A DNA stretch of 59,563 bases, taken from positions 1 to 59,563 of the forward strand of contig MEDY01000159.1 in the NCBI GenBank assembly GCA_001724265.1, written 5' to 3'. The DNA comes from Rhizaria sp. SCN 62-66. Taxonomy: Eukaryota > Rhizaria, unplaced. The notes below the pieces were generated by a model, which saw nothing but the letters and a program-made list of their open reading frames with translations, ran no database searches and was not told the origin of the DNA. Each line of letters begins with the position of its first letter. The stretch's first letter is position 1. The position numbers were made by a program, and so were the translations under genes. This document shows, in pieces, positions 20,447 to 30,740 of this stretch.

Positions 20447-23400
20447 ATGGAGACCTGCCAGCATCAACTTGCGGACCTCCTCGACCAGTGCACAGATAAG
20501 GATGTGCCACATCCCTTTGGCCGCACGTTATTCCACCTCTCATCACCCCGGCTCACTGCCCTGGTAGCCAACCTCGTGTCTGGCCCGCTCCCAGCCTCGT
20601 CCACCGACAGTAGTCCTTCCATCTCTGACTCAAACTCTAGCTCCGATGTTGCTTCTGACATGGTTTTGAATAGCTTTTCAGAGCCTGGTTTGCTGCAACT
20701 TGAGCCCCGGTGCTCCCCGTACGAGCTGGCGTGGCTCATCAACGCTGTCAACGCTGGCCTGACTAGGCAGCAACAGTACAAACAGCAACGGACATAGCAG
20801 CGCAAACAGGCTCAACAAGCCGAATAGCAAGAGCATGGTTTAGGGGCAGTACATGCTCTGCTGCTTTCGATATTTCCTCCCGAAGCCTCTGCAGAGTCGC
20901 CTCCCCACAGCAGCAACGGCTCTGCCCACGGTCGCCCTGACTCGTCTGCTCTGTTCCCTTCGTCACTCCTAGCTTCCGCCATGCTCGCTCCCGCGCTCCT
21001 GCGCGACATCTCGGCCGCCGTGGCCGTCGCTGTTGACGGCGCGGACCCGCTGTCCCCGCCGTTTATTAACTGGGTTGCTGGAGAGCTTGCCCCGCCCACC
21101 GCTGCCGCGCTCGCCGTGGTGCTCTTCCTCGTCGTCGCCGCCAACCCCGCCGCGGAGCTCGCGGGCGGCCTAACTTCCTCCGGAGGCAGCGGCGGGCTGT
21201 TTCCGACCGCCGGGCTGCTGGCGGCGCTGGGGGACATCGCCAGGATTGTGCGCGCGTGCTACGACAACGCTCTGGCCAACGCGAACGCTGGAGATCACAA
21301 CGACGCTAGCTCAGAGGGAAGCATTGCGCGCTGTGACGAGACGACTAGTGTGAGCAGCACGTGTGCCAGCGGCGGTGTCGCACTGGCGCGGAACGAAGTC
21401 GTGTTGTTAAGGGGACTTACAACACTCTGTGAAGCTCTGCACACGTCACTGTGTGACTGCGGCAGCAACAATAATGACATGGACAATAGTGAAACTGTTT
21501 GGAGGCATAGCAAGTGCCGCTTGCGTGAGTCAGTGCTGACTGACTTTGCAAAACAACTACTTGCGGTCACCAACGGATCTCGAACACATCCACAGCAACG
21601 GGTCGTTCATCGTGCTGAGCTGAGTCTTTACGCCAATATCGCTGGTGCGCTCACGGTGGGATCTGATGATATAACGCCAGACGCAATCAATATCTCTGTC
21701 GCTGTTGCTGGTGAGGCCGCGTGCGCCTTTGCAATGAACGCCTCGTTGAGTACTGTGGCGGCAACACGGTCACACTTGTGCTTATAGTCTCCAACACACT
21801 CACGGTCGTCTCGGGCGCAGCCTCAGTCTCTGTCGCAGTTCAGGGGCGCCTTCGCGCTGCGGCCCCGTGCGTTGCTCGTGCGCACCCTTGTCGCGCCGGC
21901 GATGGCAGCCGCGGCGGGTTTGCTGTGTCCCGAGGCAGTGGCGTCGGGCGGGTTCCGGGACTACTCGCGGGGCAACCTGAGCGCGCTGTCGCAGAGGACT
22001 GCAGCGGAGACGGGGAAATTAGCCGCGCTCGATAGCGTTGGCAGCAACGAGGATGTCAATGCAAGCGGCAGTGGCAATGTTAGTCGCAAGGCGGGACAAA
22101 CGTCGCAGTCGTATCGCGCGACGACAACGCTGCTCGTCACCGGCGCGGCTCCACATTCCTCCCTTGCAACAGCCTTGACGTTTGCAGATGAGGATAAGAA
22201 CTCGTCGTCGTTTGTTGGCTTGCGACCCGGCCTGACTTCGGCAGATGCTGATGGCCCGGCTTCTGAGAACGGGTATGCCTCGAACTCGAGTTTTGCGTCG
22301 AGTGCAAGTTCTAACTCTAGCGCCAGTGCAAGTGCGAATGACAGCCGTAATGACTCGAGCGGCTTTAGCGATGGGAAGCTTGCCGGCAGCACTAGTGATA
22401 AAGATGAGCCCGTGACTGCAAGTACGCTACATGAGTGGTTTACTGCACTGACAGAGCACGAAATCTTGGCGAACGACAACGTTGACTGCCAAAGCTGTTC
22501 CAACGAGAAGTCTCATGGGTCAATTTGCAAATCACCCAGCCAGTGCCTCTCGCAGCTGCTGTGGGCAGTCAGCCGCGCTCTGCAGACGCCGATGGCGCTA
22601 CCCGCGCCGTTCGACCCTCTGGCTCACATTACCGCGGCGGGTGGCGCCACGACGCTTGGGTTCGGCGCGGGCTCTGGCCGCGGCAGCGCAAGCCCGCGTG
22701 TTGACGTAGGGAAAGCGACGACTGTGGTCGCGCCGTGGCAAGTGCTGCCGTTCCACCTCTTGGCCAAGATCGCCACTGCCGCTGCTGCCACGGCGGCTGG
22801 CATTGCCGCGGCCTTGACGGATACAACAGCTACTGCAGTATCTTCGGCGAGTTCTAGTGCTGCCTGTGATCACGCGCGGAGCGACTGCGAGCGCAAGAGT
22901 GACTGTGGGTCAGACAATCAGGGTGGGCATATTGACAGTTCGCTGCTATCATGCCCTACGGCCACAACTTCCCCGCTCGCTCCGTTTGTTGCCTCCCTGC
23001 TCAAACCATTGGAGTTGAAGACAATGTGCGTCACTGCGCTGCACGACCGGTACGAATCCGCCCTGGTCACTGTCGCCGCGCGCCGCCGCGCACTCGCTTT
23101 CTCTGCGCCCACCGCGGCCACTGGTGACGCGGCGGGCTATACGAGCAGCGTGAACAGTGCGAAAGAAGCGGGGGCGAAGGCAGTGCTGAGTTTGCCGTCG
23201 CCGCTGCGGTGTCTGAATGAGCTGCTGTTAGTTGAGGACGAAGACAACACGATCCTCTGTTCTAGCAATATCAACAGAAACAGCGCGAAAGGTGGCAGTC
23301 ATAACAAGACCGCTCGCGTCAGCGCAAGTGGAGACGCTCCCGCCACAAGTGCCAGCGAGCATGTCCTCGCCCCGCTGTCCGCGCTGCTCTCACGGTCGCT

Positions 23401-26128
23401 CTGGCGCCCCGCCGCGCGCGCCGCTCCCGCCGCCGCGGCAGCAGCGCTGGCGGCGGTGCCTGCGGCCGCGCTCCCGTGGGCTCTCACGGTCACGGGTCTG
23501 GCGCCGGGCGCCGCGCTCGCCCACGCAGGCTACAGCAAAGCGGGCCACGGCAGTGCTCGTGGCGCTGATGCCGACTCTGACTGCGACCGTGGCCGTGGCG
23601 GGGAAGGCGGGAGTAGCGCTGGGTTGTGGTTGCCGCTCGTGTCGCTGGTACTCGCGCGTGCAGTTATGGGTTCCCCCGTTGTGAGGGCCAAGGCAGGGCT
23701 TGTGTTGCTTGCGGCGCTTGCCCCCGCCTCGACCGCGGTATCTAATAAGCTCGACACGACAGAGAACTGCGACGCGAGCGCTGAGAACGGCAGTCTAACG
23801 TCAAGCAATGTGTCATTATCTGGCTCTTACGCGGGTGATACTGTGAGTGAGATTAACGCAGACAATGGTGAGATTACGGATATCAACATAGCTGTTGCTG
23901 ATGCTCTTGGTCGGATCTTATCGCGGTGTGATTCAACGTCGTCGCATACGCTGTCACTGTCACGAGTGCCGATTATGCCGCCGTTGCCGCAAGCACTTGC
24001 GCATTACTGGCATTACCCTTCGGTCGGTCGCGACTTAACTTCGAACATGCATGGCTTAAGTTATGAGCAGCGTCTAGCTCTTTTGTCCCGTTTTGCCTCC
24101 ATGCGTGTCCAGTCATCGCTTTGGCTTAGCACAGCTCCCTTATATCAAGCGGCACTCCAAGAAAGCCAAGCGACAGCGGCTGGAAGCAGTGTGTTGCCGC
24201 TAGCAACGCTGCAGTTATCTTTGGCTCTTACACTCACAGTGACTCCTCTGCTGCATTCACTACCAATCATCACAGACGCAACGACGCGCGCGCTCAGTGC
24301 CGCAGCTAGCTCTGGATTTGCCTCAGTCTCCCGCTCCGTTGGTTCAAGCTCGTTATCCCGCTCGAGTGTCAACAATAACTTCAGTGGTTCTGCACTATCT
24401 TCTCTCTCGTTGCTCATGACAACGTTGGTCGCGGCAGCGCCGTCGACAGGCGCGGTGGAGGAGGCAGCAGCCGCGACAGCGTCTGCCGCTTCGGCACTAG
24501 CACCGCTGCTGCAGTCGCTTGCGATCTCGCTCGAATCAGAGCCGCAGCGTTTGTCTCGCGTGTGTCCGCGCGCGTTTCTGCTTGGCACCGTGCTTCCCAT
24601 GCTTGCGGGGCGCTCATCGGATTTCAGCATCTCCGTAGACGGGGCAAGTGCCGAGTCCGCGAGTGTAAGTACGATGGCGTACGAGTGGCACCGCCACACC
24701 GTTGCCCCGCGCACGCGCGCGCACTCCCGTACTCGCGCCCGCGCTCCGATGGGCGCGCCGGGCACCGGGGGCATCGGCGCTGGTGTTGGTGTGTTTGGCA
24801 ATGTCGGTGACTCTGTTGTGAACTCGTTATTCTCCGCTGTGCAAACAGCAGTCACCAGTCTACAGCACCAACAACAACAACAGCAACAGCACGGGCAGCT
24901 TGATATAGACTTTGGCTACTTCCACCAAACGCGCCTGCAAGCCCTATATAAACCAACACAGCCATCGGATATCAGTAATGTGAATGCGGGGGAGACAATG
25001 GGAACGGCAATTGCAACAGAGACAAAGGCAAACGCCTTGTCTCAAAACGGCTTATACGAGAACTACGCTCGGCGCTCTCTCTGGTCATTGTTGCGCTTGC
25101 CACTGTGGTTACGGCAACAGCAGCCTCCATGTCGCGACGCCCACACTCAAGCTCGTGCGTGTGTGGGTCCAAGCCCGTCTGCTCTGACGTATGGCCCCTC
25201 GAACGGCACTGAAAGCGCCACAGGCACTCGTGCAGCAGCGACCGTGACCGTGAGCCTACTCCGAGTTGTTACTCTCTGCGCGCTGCGCCTTGTACGGTCG
25301 CCGGTCAACTCGCTGTTGGCGCTCTCTGACACTAGCATGCAGCACCTGCACGCTCATACGCACACGGGGACGGAGGCCAATGCCGACTCGTGTGCGTGGG
25401 CGCATCGTCTCGTGTGGGGGCAGTTCGGCGTCGGCTTCACTGAACCAGTATCCTCCATGTTACCTGTGCCACTGTGTCCTCGTGTGCATGCTCAGCAGCG
25501 TGCTAGCAAGCAGCTTGGTCAGACGCAGCCACGTGCTGAGTTAGTATTCGACAGTGGTCAGTGCTCGTTGCTGTTGCATCTGCTCCCAATCGCGCTCGCT
25601 GACAGCAACAACATCAGCTCACGCGAGCTGTCGCGTCTCCTGCATCTGCCTCTAGCTCCAACAAACTCAACGGCAGGAGCAGGTGCGCTTGCTGACCCAG
25701 GGTCAGAGAACACTGCTCTCGCCCGGGCTCTACTCGCTCACCTGACAGCGACCGCTGCTCACTATTCACAGTCAGAATCACAACCGCAAGTGTCACTATC
25801 TGGAGTACCCATCACGTCAAGGACTCCGACAAATGACACTGGCAGTGTTGTTACTGTTCCTGTGACGGCCGCAGGTGCGATGCGCGTGGGAAAGCTTACG
25901 CAGCTGCTCTGCACGCGCGCTGCCAACACCGTTGTCCTCGCCGCGATCTCCACCAGCGTGAACATCGCCTCGGGTGCTAATGCCAGCGCGGCAAGGAAAG
26001 ATAGCGAAGCGGGAGCGAGTCTGTCGCAGTGGCTGCAGTTGGCAGAACTGCTGACACCGCCTTACGGGGATATCGTAGCGCAGGTGCTGGGGAAGATTGA
26101 GAGGGGTTTGCGCCGTCGTAAGGCATAA
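20447..26128 (+). CDS. Unrecognised 1893-residue protein with three in-frame UAG codons
   Basis: A single frame of 1894 codons runs from ATG (20447) to TAA (26126-26128), broken only by TAG at 20795, 20825 and 21785. Three separate standard-code ORFs (20447-20797, 20981-21787, 21872-26128) are all in this frame, and the interval between the first two is also open apart from TAG. The first two TAGs lie in a Gln-rich stretch: QQQYKQQRT, UAG, QRKQAQQAE, UAG, QEH. The protein mixes long Ala/Leu helices (INWVAGELAPPTAAALAVVL; LLRGLTTLCEALHTSL) with Ser/Asn/Asp low-complexity loops and ends with the basic GKIERGLRRRK. The helical segments could form a HEAT-like solenoid, but I recognise no family and see no catalytic motif. 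No intron is needed. GTAAGTACG at 24665 matches the dispersed half-site. Two copies of CTCACGGTC lie near 23389 and 23483. Confidence 0.75.
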
Positions 26129-27179
26129 AAGTCAACTGGTCATTAAGCTTATGACGAAATAATATATTGTGGCGAATCACCGACTCATAACTAGAGTCAC
26201 CATGTGTACGCTTACAGTACTTCGAATATCATTTTTGCGTTGAATAAAGGTATGCATCATTGTCATCCCATCTGGTTAGATAAACTTCTGTAATCTGTCG
26301 GACTTGCTGCCAATGGGCTCGGCGGTGACAGAAAAAGAAGACACGAAAGCATGTAAACGGAAACAGATAAATACAATCAACGGAAGTTCCGTGCGTGATT
26401 TCATGTCATGTAGGCACATCTCTTCGCGATATCCGTTGACGAAAACAATATCACAAATTGAGCGTTCAAATCGTCCGGCGGTCTCCACCCTCACTTGGGT
26501 TTAAAGACTACGTACGGACCGATCTCGCTGGATACCGTTACGAGCAGCTTCGCCAGTCCATCATGACTTGCGGACTGTCGCCAGCAACAGCAAAGTAGCC
26601 CACTATTAGCCCAGTGGGCACGCTCTGCCGCCCTGTTCTTGCGCTCAGCGCGTCTTCTTGACCCAGCTTGTGTGCTCAGTCGCGGCGCTCTCTTACAGCT
26701 TCTCCTGCTATGCCCCGGCCTTAGGTGTCGCAGCGAAGAGACTCATGTGCTCATTGAGGCCGTGAATAGGAACAGTAACATCGCTGAAAGAATGTACAAG
26801 ATGTCACATCTTGGACTTCGATTGGTATGAACAAGATGGTTCATGTTGTTGGTCTGTTCAAGTCATAAGAACACTTGCTTCTCTCCGTTACACTTGACAC
26901 ATTTTCGGAACCACCCATCACGTCACGCCAATCTTTAAGCGGTTGTTTAACTGTTCAATCGGTATCTCAGTGGTTTCATCGTCAATATGTCTGTATAATC
27001 CGTATATGAATATTTATTGTTTTCTGTCTTTGAAAATTTAATTAAACTTCTCGTTGGCGCGATTGCGCCTCACACTCGGAGCGTTCGATCTCACCTTCTG
27101 ATCCTCCTCTCTCAAATCCCAACGCGACCTAAAACTCCCCACGCGTCTCAGCAGCAGTAACCTAGGGTCTGTAACGATC
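26129..27179. other. Intergenic with a possible decayed coding fragment
   Basis: 1051 bp of moderate GC content. AATAAA at 26243 probably serves the upstream gene. A plus frame at 26440-26661 reads as normal-looking protein (GFKDYVRTDLAGYRYEQLRQ), contains a TAG at 26596 and ends in TGA. It begins without ATG, so it may be an exon or gene remnant. The last 150 bp before 27180 are pyrimidine-rich, as expected of a promoter or leader. Confidence 0.4.
26243..26248 (+). terminator. Candidate polyadenylation signal AATAAA
   Basis: AATAAA lies about 115 nt after the TAA of the 1893-residue gene, a reasonable 3' UTR distance. Confidence 0.45.
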
Positions 27180-29105
27180 ATGCGTCCTAGTGCGAGCCCT
27201 CCCGTATACGGCCCCCGCGTTCCATCGCATCCTGACGCCCAATCACAAAGCTACAACAACACGAGCAGCAGCAGCTCAAACAGCAGCGCCGCGATGAACA
27301 TCAATTCCTCATCATCAGCATCGACCGCGTCTCGCCCGTCAAGCTCAAGCGCACCCGTATATAACAACGGCAGTGGAAGCAGTAGTGGCGGCGCGCGCCA
27401 GTGCCCTATTCTCCCTCCGCAGCCCGCACTTGGCCCGAACCTCGGTGCGCCCAACAACGGCATCCATCACAGCAACCTCAGCTCGAGCGCGAACGGTGCC
27501 AGCAGCGCTGGCGGTGGTGGTGGCGGTGGCCTGCTGAGCGGGATCCCGCCCCCGCACATCCTGCGGCAGCAGGTCAAGACGGCGCTGCTCGACTTCGAGG
27601 CGCTGTCGCAGGCCTTCTCGGCCCGCTCACAGGCGCAGCAAGGGGGGGTGCAGTCGCGGCCCGGCTCCGCTGCTCACGGTCACCTCGACGGACAGGCACA
27701 GGGGGCGCCGAGGCTGCCGTCGAGGGCGGGTACGCGCGGCATGTCGCCCGCTAACGGCGGCGGCAGCAACGATGCGGGGCGGGGGTCGTTCTCTGGCTTT
27801 CCCGCCCAATCCGCAAACGGCGGCAACGGCAGCTTGAACGCGACTGGTGGCGGCGGCCTCGCCCGCTCTCACACCGCACGGCTTGCCTCGGCCAACGGCT
27901 TTACCGCCACTGCGACTGGCAGCGTGTCTGGCATCGGCAGCGGCGGCGGCGGCGGCGACAGCGCGGCGCTGGCGCAGGCGCACCGGATGATCATGCTGCT
28001 GTACCGCAGCAACAACGCGCAGCGGCGCAAACTCGCTTCTCTCTTGTCTGCGAACAGTGGCAGCAACAGTGCGGGCAGCGGCAGCGGCAACGCGGACCCC
28101 AGTGACGACAAGTCCCCGAACACTCCTGCTAGTTCTGGCGGCGAAAACGAGGGAGCGGAGAGCGAACTGGCTGAGATTCGCCACTACATGCACGCCAACC
28201 GGCTCGACCGCAGCGCCAGCTCGCTCTCCAGCGCGAATATACACGCTAATGCAGCGAACGGCGCCGACGAGGATGATGCGAGCGGCGCTGCTGCCGGGGC
28301 CGACGCGGCGGATGCCAGCATCGACGGGCTGTACCGCAACAGCCGCGACCCGACGTTCATCAAGGCGCACCTCACGTTTCTGCTCACGCAGCGCGACAAG
28401 CACATCGCGCGGCTCGAGGCCGAGCTGGCGCAGGCACGCGCCGCCGCCGCCGCCGCGGGCGAGCGCGCGCTGGCCCGCAAGCACGGCGTGCTCGGCGCGG
28501 GCGCGGGCGCCCCACTCTCTTCTCTGAACAGCAACAGCAGCGGCGGCGGCGGCGGCAATGGCGGCGGCGGCGGCAATGGCGCCGACGGCGGCGATGCTGC
28601 TGAAGTTGACGATACAGAGGCCGCGGAGGGCCGCTGGGGCGTCGGCAACGCGGTGTTGTCGAGCTACCACGAGAAGTTCCATCTGCTGCGCGCCTGCTAC
28701 CAGCGGCTGCTCAGCGATCGACTGGCGCAGCTGCAGCTGTCGTCGCGGCTGCCCAAGAACGCGCTCTTCTACATCAACCAGCTCCACTCGGCGCTCATCT
28801 CGGAGACCGTGGGCCGCCGCCTGGACCACCTCACGCTCAACGCGCGGCTGTTCCAGGTCGAGCGCGCCGCGAACGACCGCATTGTCGAGGCGCAGCTCGC
28901 GCGGCGCGGCGAGGCGGCCGCGGCGGCGCGCGCGCGGGCCGGTGAAAGCAAGATGCGGCAGGCTGAAGGACGTATGTTCGAGCTGGGGGAGCGCTGCCGC
29001 GTGCTGGAAAAGGCCAACAAAACGCTCATCGCAGCGGCCACGGCCAACGCGAATGCGGGCGTGCACGCGAGTGCGAACAATGCCGGTGGTAATGGGTACA
29101 TGTAA
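27180..29105 (+). CDS. Coiled-coil protein of unknown function
   Basis: This is an intronless 641-codon frame from ATG to TAA. The N-terminal 120 residues are Ser/Asn/Gly low-complexity. Helical segments follow: PPHILRQQVKTALLDFEALS (about 125-145), ALAQAHRMIMLLYRSNNAQR (about 260-280) and RDPTFIKAHLTFLLTQRDKH followed by IARLEAELAQAR (about 385-420). A C-terminal helical region (about 490-625) includes VLSSYHEKFHLLRACYQRLL, INQLHSALISETVGRRLDHL and MRQAEGRMFELGERCRVLEK. Heptad-like Leu spacing suggests coiled coil. There is no transmembrane segment or catalytic motif. Conserved-looking blocks separated by simple sequence are the usual pattern of this genome. I do not recognise the family; a cytoskeletal or trafficking tether would fit but is a guess. 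Confidence 0.7.
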   Translation: MRPSASPPVYGPRVPSHPDAQSQSYNNTSSSSSNSSAAMNINSSSSASTASRPSSSSAPVYNNGSGSSSGGARQCPILPPQPALGPNLGAPNNGIHHSNLSSSANGASSAGGGGGGGLLSGIPPPHILRQQVKTALLDFEALSQAFSARSQAQQGGVQSRPGSAAHGHLDGQAQGAPRLPSRAGTRGMSPANGGGSNDAGRGSFSGFPAQSANGGNGSLNATGGGGLARSHTARLASANGFTATATGSVSGIGSGGGGGDSAALAQAHRMIMLLYRSNNAQRRKLASLLSANSGSNSAGSGSGNADPSDDKSPNTPASSGGENEGAESELAEIRHYMHANRLDRSASSLSSANIHANAANGADEDDASGAAAGADAADASIDGLYRNSRDPTFIKAHLTFLLTQRDKHIARLEAELAQARAAAAAAGERALARKHGVLGAGAGAPLSSLNSNSSGGGGGNGGGGGNGADGGDAAEVDDTEAAEGRWGVGNAVLSSYHEKFHLLRACYQRLLSDRLAQLQLSSRLPKNALFYINQLHSALISETVGRRLDHLTLNARLFQVERAANDRIVEAQLARRGEAAAAARARAGESKMRQAEGRMFELGERCRVLEKANKTLIAAATANANAGVHASANNAGGNGYM

Positions 29106-30134
29106 TTATTTCCAACAGTGAACGGCTTAGTTATCGGCCGTGAGTTGTGGCTCCATGCCGAATGATTTCGCCATAGAATAGATTTGAGTACGTCTTTGAG
29201 TTAAGATAAGAAACTACTGTATTACATGTGTGTTGCTTTCGTCTTGAACTTCAGGTGAAGGGAATGTTCAGGTGAAGGGAATGTGAACAGCAAATGTGTC
29301 GGAATTGTTGGACAACAACGCGTAAACACATGGCAGACAACATGAGACAAGAAAAAGACGACGTATTGATAAAAAACAAGACTATGACTCAGTTTGATGG
29401 TTATATGAAACTATGAGAACAAAGATATATAAAGACGACAACAGAAGAAAAGTAACATGTCACGCGTGATAAGCTTTGGAACGTTACTGTACAGTTAAGC
29501 GACGTGGACTTGTTGCTGGCGATATTATGTGTGTAAATAAACCAAGCTATTGAATGAATGATTGCTTGAGAAAGCTCTTGTTGCTTCGTGTTGACTTGCT
29601 TTGCCACCCACATGAAGGATACCCACAAAGCTATATAGAAGACAGTTGCAGTACGACACTGCTATGTGCTCAAAGTGAAAGTTTGTGTGAGTGAATCCCG
29701 GCGTTATGTGAAGATGACAAAATACACAAATCAAGCAAAAATCAAAAAGGAACTTCAACAGAACAAAACCAACGCAAGATATACCTTTCGTGTTCAGACC
29801 ATTTCTGTGGGCTGTGATTGGAATACGACTCCAGAGTTACTCAAATAAACGTGAATATTACTCAGAGATCGTTACTGTACTCACAGCATCCACAGAAGCA
29901 ATAAAACACTCCTGATAGACACGTGCACTTGCAGTTATACTTACACAGTCATGCAAAAACGATCCAAAGCCAAAGGCCGTGTTTGCATAAGACTAGCATA
30001 GCAGCCACGAACAGCACATACTTTAACGCAAAACGTACGTAGTGCATTTCTGCGTCACAAACATAGTTGTAATGCATCGACTTCAATCGACCCCAACGCG
30101 AGCGTCCAAGTGCGAATCTAAGTACCACTGGCCC
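29106..30134. other. Convergent intergenic region
   Basis: 1029 bp of AT-rich DNA between the coiled-coil gene and the 3' end of the BT1 transporter. It contains AATAAA-type hexamers near 29530 and 29846, a 17-bp perfect tandem duplication (29250-29283), and a dispersed-element copy overlapping the BT1 stop. No RNA gene or convincing ORF was seen. Confidence 0.5.
29250..29283. repeat. 17-bp perfect tandem duplication
   Basis: The unit ttcaggtgaagggaatg occurs twice with no spacer, about 150 nt after the coiled-coil gene. Confidence 0.8.
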
Positions 30135-30140
30135 TTAGAT
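30117..30140 (-). repeat. Dispersed-element copy at the BT1 stop codon
   Basis: The plus strand reads TCTAAGTACC, then ACTGG, then CCCTTAGAT. The TAA stop of the BT1 gene (30137-30135, minus) is the left half-site itself. Confidence 0.5.
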
Positions 30141-30702
30141 GTTGGAAAGGCGATATGCCGCGTCTCCGGTGGACCAGATGAGCGAGCCGAAGATTACGGC
30201 AAGGAACATGCCTCCGCCGTACTTGCTGGTGGGCTGCACCATGTCCTGCGCCTTCTGCCGCGCCGTCTCGAGGTCGCGCTCCATGCGCGCCTCCTGCGCG
30301 GCCCACGCGCTGTCAGTCACGGTTGTCTCGTCGATCTCGCCCTCGTCGTCCTCGAGCGGGTCGCAGCACGAGCACGCCGAGCAGCACCGGCCCTTGCGCG
30401 CGGGCGCCGCGTCGCCGTCGTGCTCAGTGTTGGGCGTCGCCTCGGGCGCGTCGGAGTCGCGCGACATGGCGCCCGTCAGCGGCGCCGCCTCGCCCGCGCC
30501 GCGCGCGTCCGCATCGTCGTCGTCGCCGTGGCTCGCGGAACTCAGGATCGCGGCCGCCGCGTCGCTGTCGGCGCTCTCGGCGTCGCCGCGGCGCCGGCGG
30601 ATGCCGCCGTTGCTGCCGCTGAGCGCAGCGTTCTCGTCCTCCTCGCTGCCCTCCTCGGCGTTCGTCGCACTCGCGCTCGAAGTCGCATTGCTACTGTCAG
30701 CG

Positions 30703-30740
<38 letters not shown>

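Noticed and set aside
20719-20797. Possible 79-nt intron (GTACGA to CATAG) removing one of the TAGs
   Set aside because: It is shorter than any supported intron here (137-255 nt), not AT-rich, and its length (79) would break the frame. The other TAGs lack comparable donors.
27627-29066. 479-codon minus-strand frame opposite the coiled-coil gene
   Set aside because: It has shadow composition (Arg/Ala/Val) with no motif. The plus frame has helices and ATG-to-TAA integrity.
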